From assembly GCF_014295035.1 (NCBI RefSeq), contig NZ_CP060404.1, forward strand, positions 972,001-1,036,000: DNA of 64,000 bases, read 5' to 3'. Below are positions 61,813-64,000 of this stretch, piece by piece. The notes beneath the pieces are model-generated. The model saw only the letters and a program-made list of their open reading frames with translations, did not search any database and was not told the DNA's origin. Position 1 is the stretch's first letter, and each line of letters begins with the position of its first letter. The translations under genes were made by a program, and so were the position numbers. The stretch is from Streptomyces buecherae. GTDB lineage: Bacteria > Actinomycetota > Actinomycetes > Streptomycetales > Streptomycetaceae.

Positions 61813-62298
61813 TCAGCGCCAGGGCTCGGAGATCGAGCGCAGGGTGGTGGCGGTGGCGACGGCGGCGGTGACCGCCTCGTGCCCCTTGTCCTCCTTGGAG
61901 CCCTCAAGCCCGGCCCGATCGAGTGCCTGCTGCTCGTCGTCGCAGGTCAGCACGCCGAAGCCGATGGGGACGCCGGTGTCGACGCTGACCTGGGTCAGGC
62001 CCTGGGTGACGCCCTGGCAGACGTACTCGAAGTGCGGGGTGCCGCCCCTGATGACGACGCCGAGCGCCACGATCGCGTCGTAGCCCCGGCCGGCGAGCAC
62101 CTTGGCGACCACCGGGAGTTCGAAGCTGCCCGGCACCCGCAGCAGGGTCGGCTCGTCGATGCCCAGCTCGGTCAGCGCGCGGAGCGCGCCGTCCACCAGG
62201 CCGTCCATCACCTGCTCGTGCCACTGTGCGGCGACGACGGCGACCCGCAGGTCACCGCAGTTCTTCACGGACAGTTCGGGGGCGCCTTGGCCGCTCAT
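61813..62298 (-). CDS. ribH: Lumazine synthase (RibH)
   Basis: A 161-residue 6,7-dimethyl-8-ribityllumazine synthase. [55 protein letters not shown] (with the catalytic His) and [16 protein letters not shown] are typical. It makes the last intermediate before riboflavin. It lies downstream of ribBA on the same strand, 121 bases apart. Confidence 0.97.
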   Translation of the reverse strand: MSGQGAPELSVKNCGDLRVAVVAAQWHEQVMDGLVDGALRALTELGIDEPTLLRVPGSFELPVVAKVLAGRGYDAIVALGVVIRGGTPHFEYVCQGVTQGLTQVSVDTGVPIGFGVLTCDDEQQALDRAGLEGSKEDKGHEAVTAAVATATTLRSISEPWR

Positions 62299-62419
62299 GT
62301 CTCTCCTCGTGCGCTGTGCTGAACACTTGCTGAACGCTGTGCTGGTCGGTGTGCGCCCGGCGCCGTCGACCGGGTGTCGAGGCGGCCCGGACGCTTGGAC
62401 GCGGCGCGGGCCGGGTGGC

Positions 62420-63727
62420 TCACTGGTCGCAGGTGGTGACCGGCTCCCCGTCGAGCCAGGGCAGCTCGTGCCCCATCCGGTCGCGCTTGGTGCGCAGGTA
62501 CCGCAGGTTGTGCTCGCCGGCCTGGACCGGCATCGGCTCGCGCCCGGTGACGCGCAGGCCGTGCTCGGCCAGGGCCGCCGCCTTGTGCGGGTTGTTGGTC
62601 ATCAGCCGTACGGAGCGCACCCCGAGGTCGATGAGGATCTGCGCGCCGGCGGCGTAGTCCCGCGCGTCGGCGGGCAGGCCGAGCTCCAGGTTGGCGTCGA
62701 GGGTGTCCCGGCCGCGCTCCTGCAGTTCGTACGCGCGCAGCTTGGACAGCAGCCCGATGCCCCGGCCCTCGTGGCCGCGCAGGTAGAGCACGACGCCGCG
62801 GCCCTCGGCGGTGACGCGCTCCAGGGACGCCTGGAGCTGGGGGCCGCAGTCGCAGCGCTGGGAGCCGAAGATGTCGCCGGTCAGGCACTCGGAGTGGACG
62901 CGGACCAGCACGTCGTCGCCGTCGCCGAGGTCGCCCTGGACCAGGGCGATGTGCTCGATGCCGTCCACGGCGGAGCGGTAGCCGTACGCCCGGAAGTTGC
63001 CGAACGCGGTCGGCAGCCGGGTCTGGGCCTCGCGGCGCACGGTGGGCTCGGCCGCCGCGCGGTAGGCGACGAGGTCCTCGATGGAGATGATCGCCAGGCC
63101 GTTCTTGCGGGCGAAGGGCACCAGCTCGGGCAGGCGCAGCATGGCGCCGTCCTCGCCGGCGATCTCCACGATGGCGGCGGCGGGGCGCAGCCCGGCGAGC
63201 CGGGCCAGGTCCACGCCGGCCTCGGTGTGCCCGTTGCGGGTGAGCACGCCGCCGGGGCGGGCGCGCAGCGGGAAGACGTGGCCGGGGCGGACGAAGTCGG
63301 CCGGGGCGCTGTGCGGGTTGGCCAGCAGGCGGATGGTAACGGCCCGGTCGGCGGCGGAGATGCCGGTGCTGACGCCGTGCTCGGGGCCGGCGTCCACGGA
63401 GACGGTGAAGGCGGTGCGCATCGCCTCGGTGTTCTGCTCGACCATCTGCGGCAGGTCGAGCCGGTCGATGTCGGTGGCCTCCAGCGGTACGCAGATCAGC
63501 CCGCGGCACTCGCTCATCATGAACGCCACCAGCTCGGGGGTGGCCTTCTCGGCGGCGATGACGAGGTCGCCCTCGTTCTCCCGGTTCTCGTCGTCGACGA
63601 CGACCACGGGGCGGCCGGCGGCGATCTCGCTGATGGCCCGCTCGACCGGGTCGAGGGTCAGGTCGCCGTCGGACAGCCCGGCGAGGGCGGGGGCGTGCGG
63701 GCCGGGCCAGTTGAGTGAGGTGGTCAT
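62420..63727 (-). CDS. ribBA: Bifunctional DHBP synthase/GTP cyclohydrolase II (RibBA)
   Basis: A 435-residue fusion. The N-terminal RibB domain (about 22-225) has [16 protein letters not shown], and [14 protein letters not shown] with the catalytic His. The C-terminal RibA domain (about 230-425) has the zinc-binding [20 protein letters not shown] (cysteines in ECL, RCDC) and [10 protein letters not shown]. It supplies both precursors of riboflavin. The ATG at 63727 overlaps the pnuC stop (ATGA), so the genes are coupled. Confidence 0.97.
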   Translation of the reverse strand: MTTSLNWPGPHAPALAGLSDGDLTLDPVERAISEIAAGRPVVVVDDENRENEGDLVIAAEKATPELVAFMMSECRGLICVPLEATDIDRLDLPQMVEQNTEAMRTAFTVSVDAGPEHGVSTGISAADRAVTIRLLANPHSAPADFVRPGHVFPLRARPGGVLTRNGHTEAGVDLARLAGLRPAAAIVEIAGEDGAMLRLPELVPFARKNGLAIISIEDLVAYRAAAEPTVRREAQTRLPTAFGNFRAYGYRSAVDGIEHIALVQGDLGDGDDVLVRVHSECLTGDIFGSQRCDCGPQLQASLERVTAEGRGVVLYLRGHEGRGIGLLSKLRAYELQERGRDTLDANLELGLPADARDYAAGAQILIDLGVRSVRLMTNNPHKAAALAEHGLRVTGREPMPVQAGEHNLRYLRTKRDRMGHELPWLDGEPVTTCDQ

Positions 63728-64000
63728 GCGGGCGCTCCTTCCAGGGCGGGCGCGCCCGTGCGGGAGCGCAGCCACCAGTCGCGGGCACCCCACAGGGCGA
63801 GCGCGAGGTAGATCACGTAGACCAGGCCGGAGAAGGCCAGGCCGCTGCTGAAGGCGAGCGGGACGCCCACCAGGTCCACGAGCAGCCAGGCGAACCAGAA
63901 CTCGACCAGGCCGCGGGCCTGGGCGACCATCGCCGCGAGGGTGCCGACGAAGATGTACGCGTCGGGCCACGGGTTCCAGGACAGCTCGGGCACGGCGGTG
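63724..64000 (-). CDS. pnuC: PnuC-family nicotinamide riboside/riboflavin-precursor transporter, C-terminal part
   Basis: Only the last part of the gene lies in the window; the start is beyond 64000. The visible 90 or so residues ([56 protein letters not shown]) match the C-terminal helices of PnuC transporters, including the W and D/N substrate contacts. Position upstream of ribBA suggests import of a vitamin precursor. Confidence 0.88.
   Translation of the reverse strand, partial: TAVPELSWNPWPDAYIFVGTLAAMVAQARGLVEFWFAWLLVDLVGVPLAFSSGLAFSGLVYVIYLALALWGARDWWLRSRTGAPALEGAPA

Overview
The window looks like a Streptomyces (or closely related actinomycete) chromosome. It has very high GC, GTG and TTG starts, GTGA/ATGA gene overlaps, rare TTA codons placed in specialised-metabolism genes, and a right end carrying a core order (EccA-like AAA+ protein, two CorC/DUF21 proteins, PH-domain protein, hisG, hisE, ribH, ribBA, pnuC) that I recall from Streptomyces coelicolor. 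No rRNA, tRNA, CRISPR array or insertion sequence was seen.

Layout. Positions 1-275 hold the 5' end of a flavin-dependent halogenase. About 3.5 kb without a convincing gene follows (276-3838). Positions 3839-25325 form a biosynthetic gene cluster of a kind I do not recognise. It has all three dedicated enzymes for L-4-hydroxyphenylglycine (HmaS, HmO, HpgT). These sit with a discrete acyl carrier protein, a phosphopantetheinyl transferase, two adenylate-forming ligases, a FabF-type ketosynthase, an InhA/FabI-type enoyl reductase, an acyl-ACP desaturase and a non-haem iron dioxygenase. An HSL esterase, three paralogous alpha/beta hydrolases, an MFS exporter and two near-identical TetR regulators complete it. 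No NRPS or modular PKS is present. The likely logic is activation of hydroxyphenylglycine (or its keto acid) and/or a fatty acid on a stand-alone ACP, with condensation and tailoring by type II FAS-like enzymes.

Control. Eight copies of a palindromic site with core GCACGAYCGTGC lie in the promoters of almost every transcription unit of the cluster, including those of both TetR genes. This indicates a local TetR regulon. In-frame TTA codons occur in hpgT, hmO, hmaS and the HSL esterase gene, so precursor supply should also depend on the bldA tRNA.

Right of the cluster (25489-54657) are housekeeping and accessory genes: an N-terminally extended GAPDH, LuxR-, AraC- and LysR-type regulators, an SDR, an MBL-fold hydrolase, HtpG, a NUDIX protein, a secreted HExxH protein, DUF779, a PAS-GGDEF-EAL c-di-GMP enzyme, a GlpA-like tripartite flavoenzyme with an FGGY kinase, an APC permease, a frameshifted gene remnant, a Gfo/Idh/MocA oxidoreductase, a secreted C39-like peptidase and a P-loop kinase. 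A candidate small RNA with a strong terminator lies just before the conserved core block (55160-64000).
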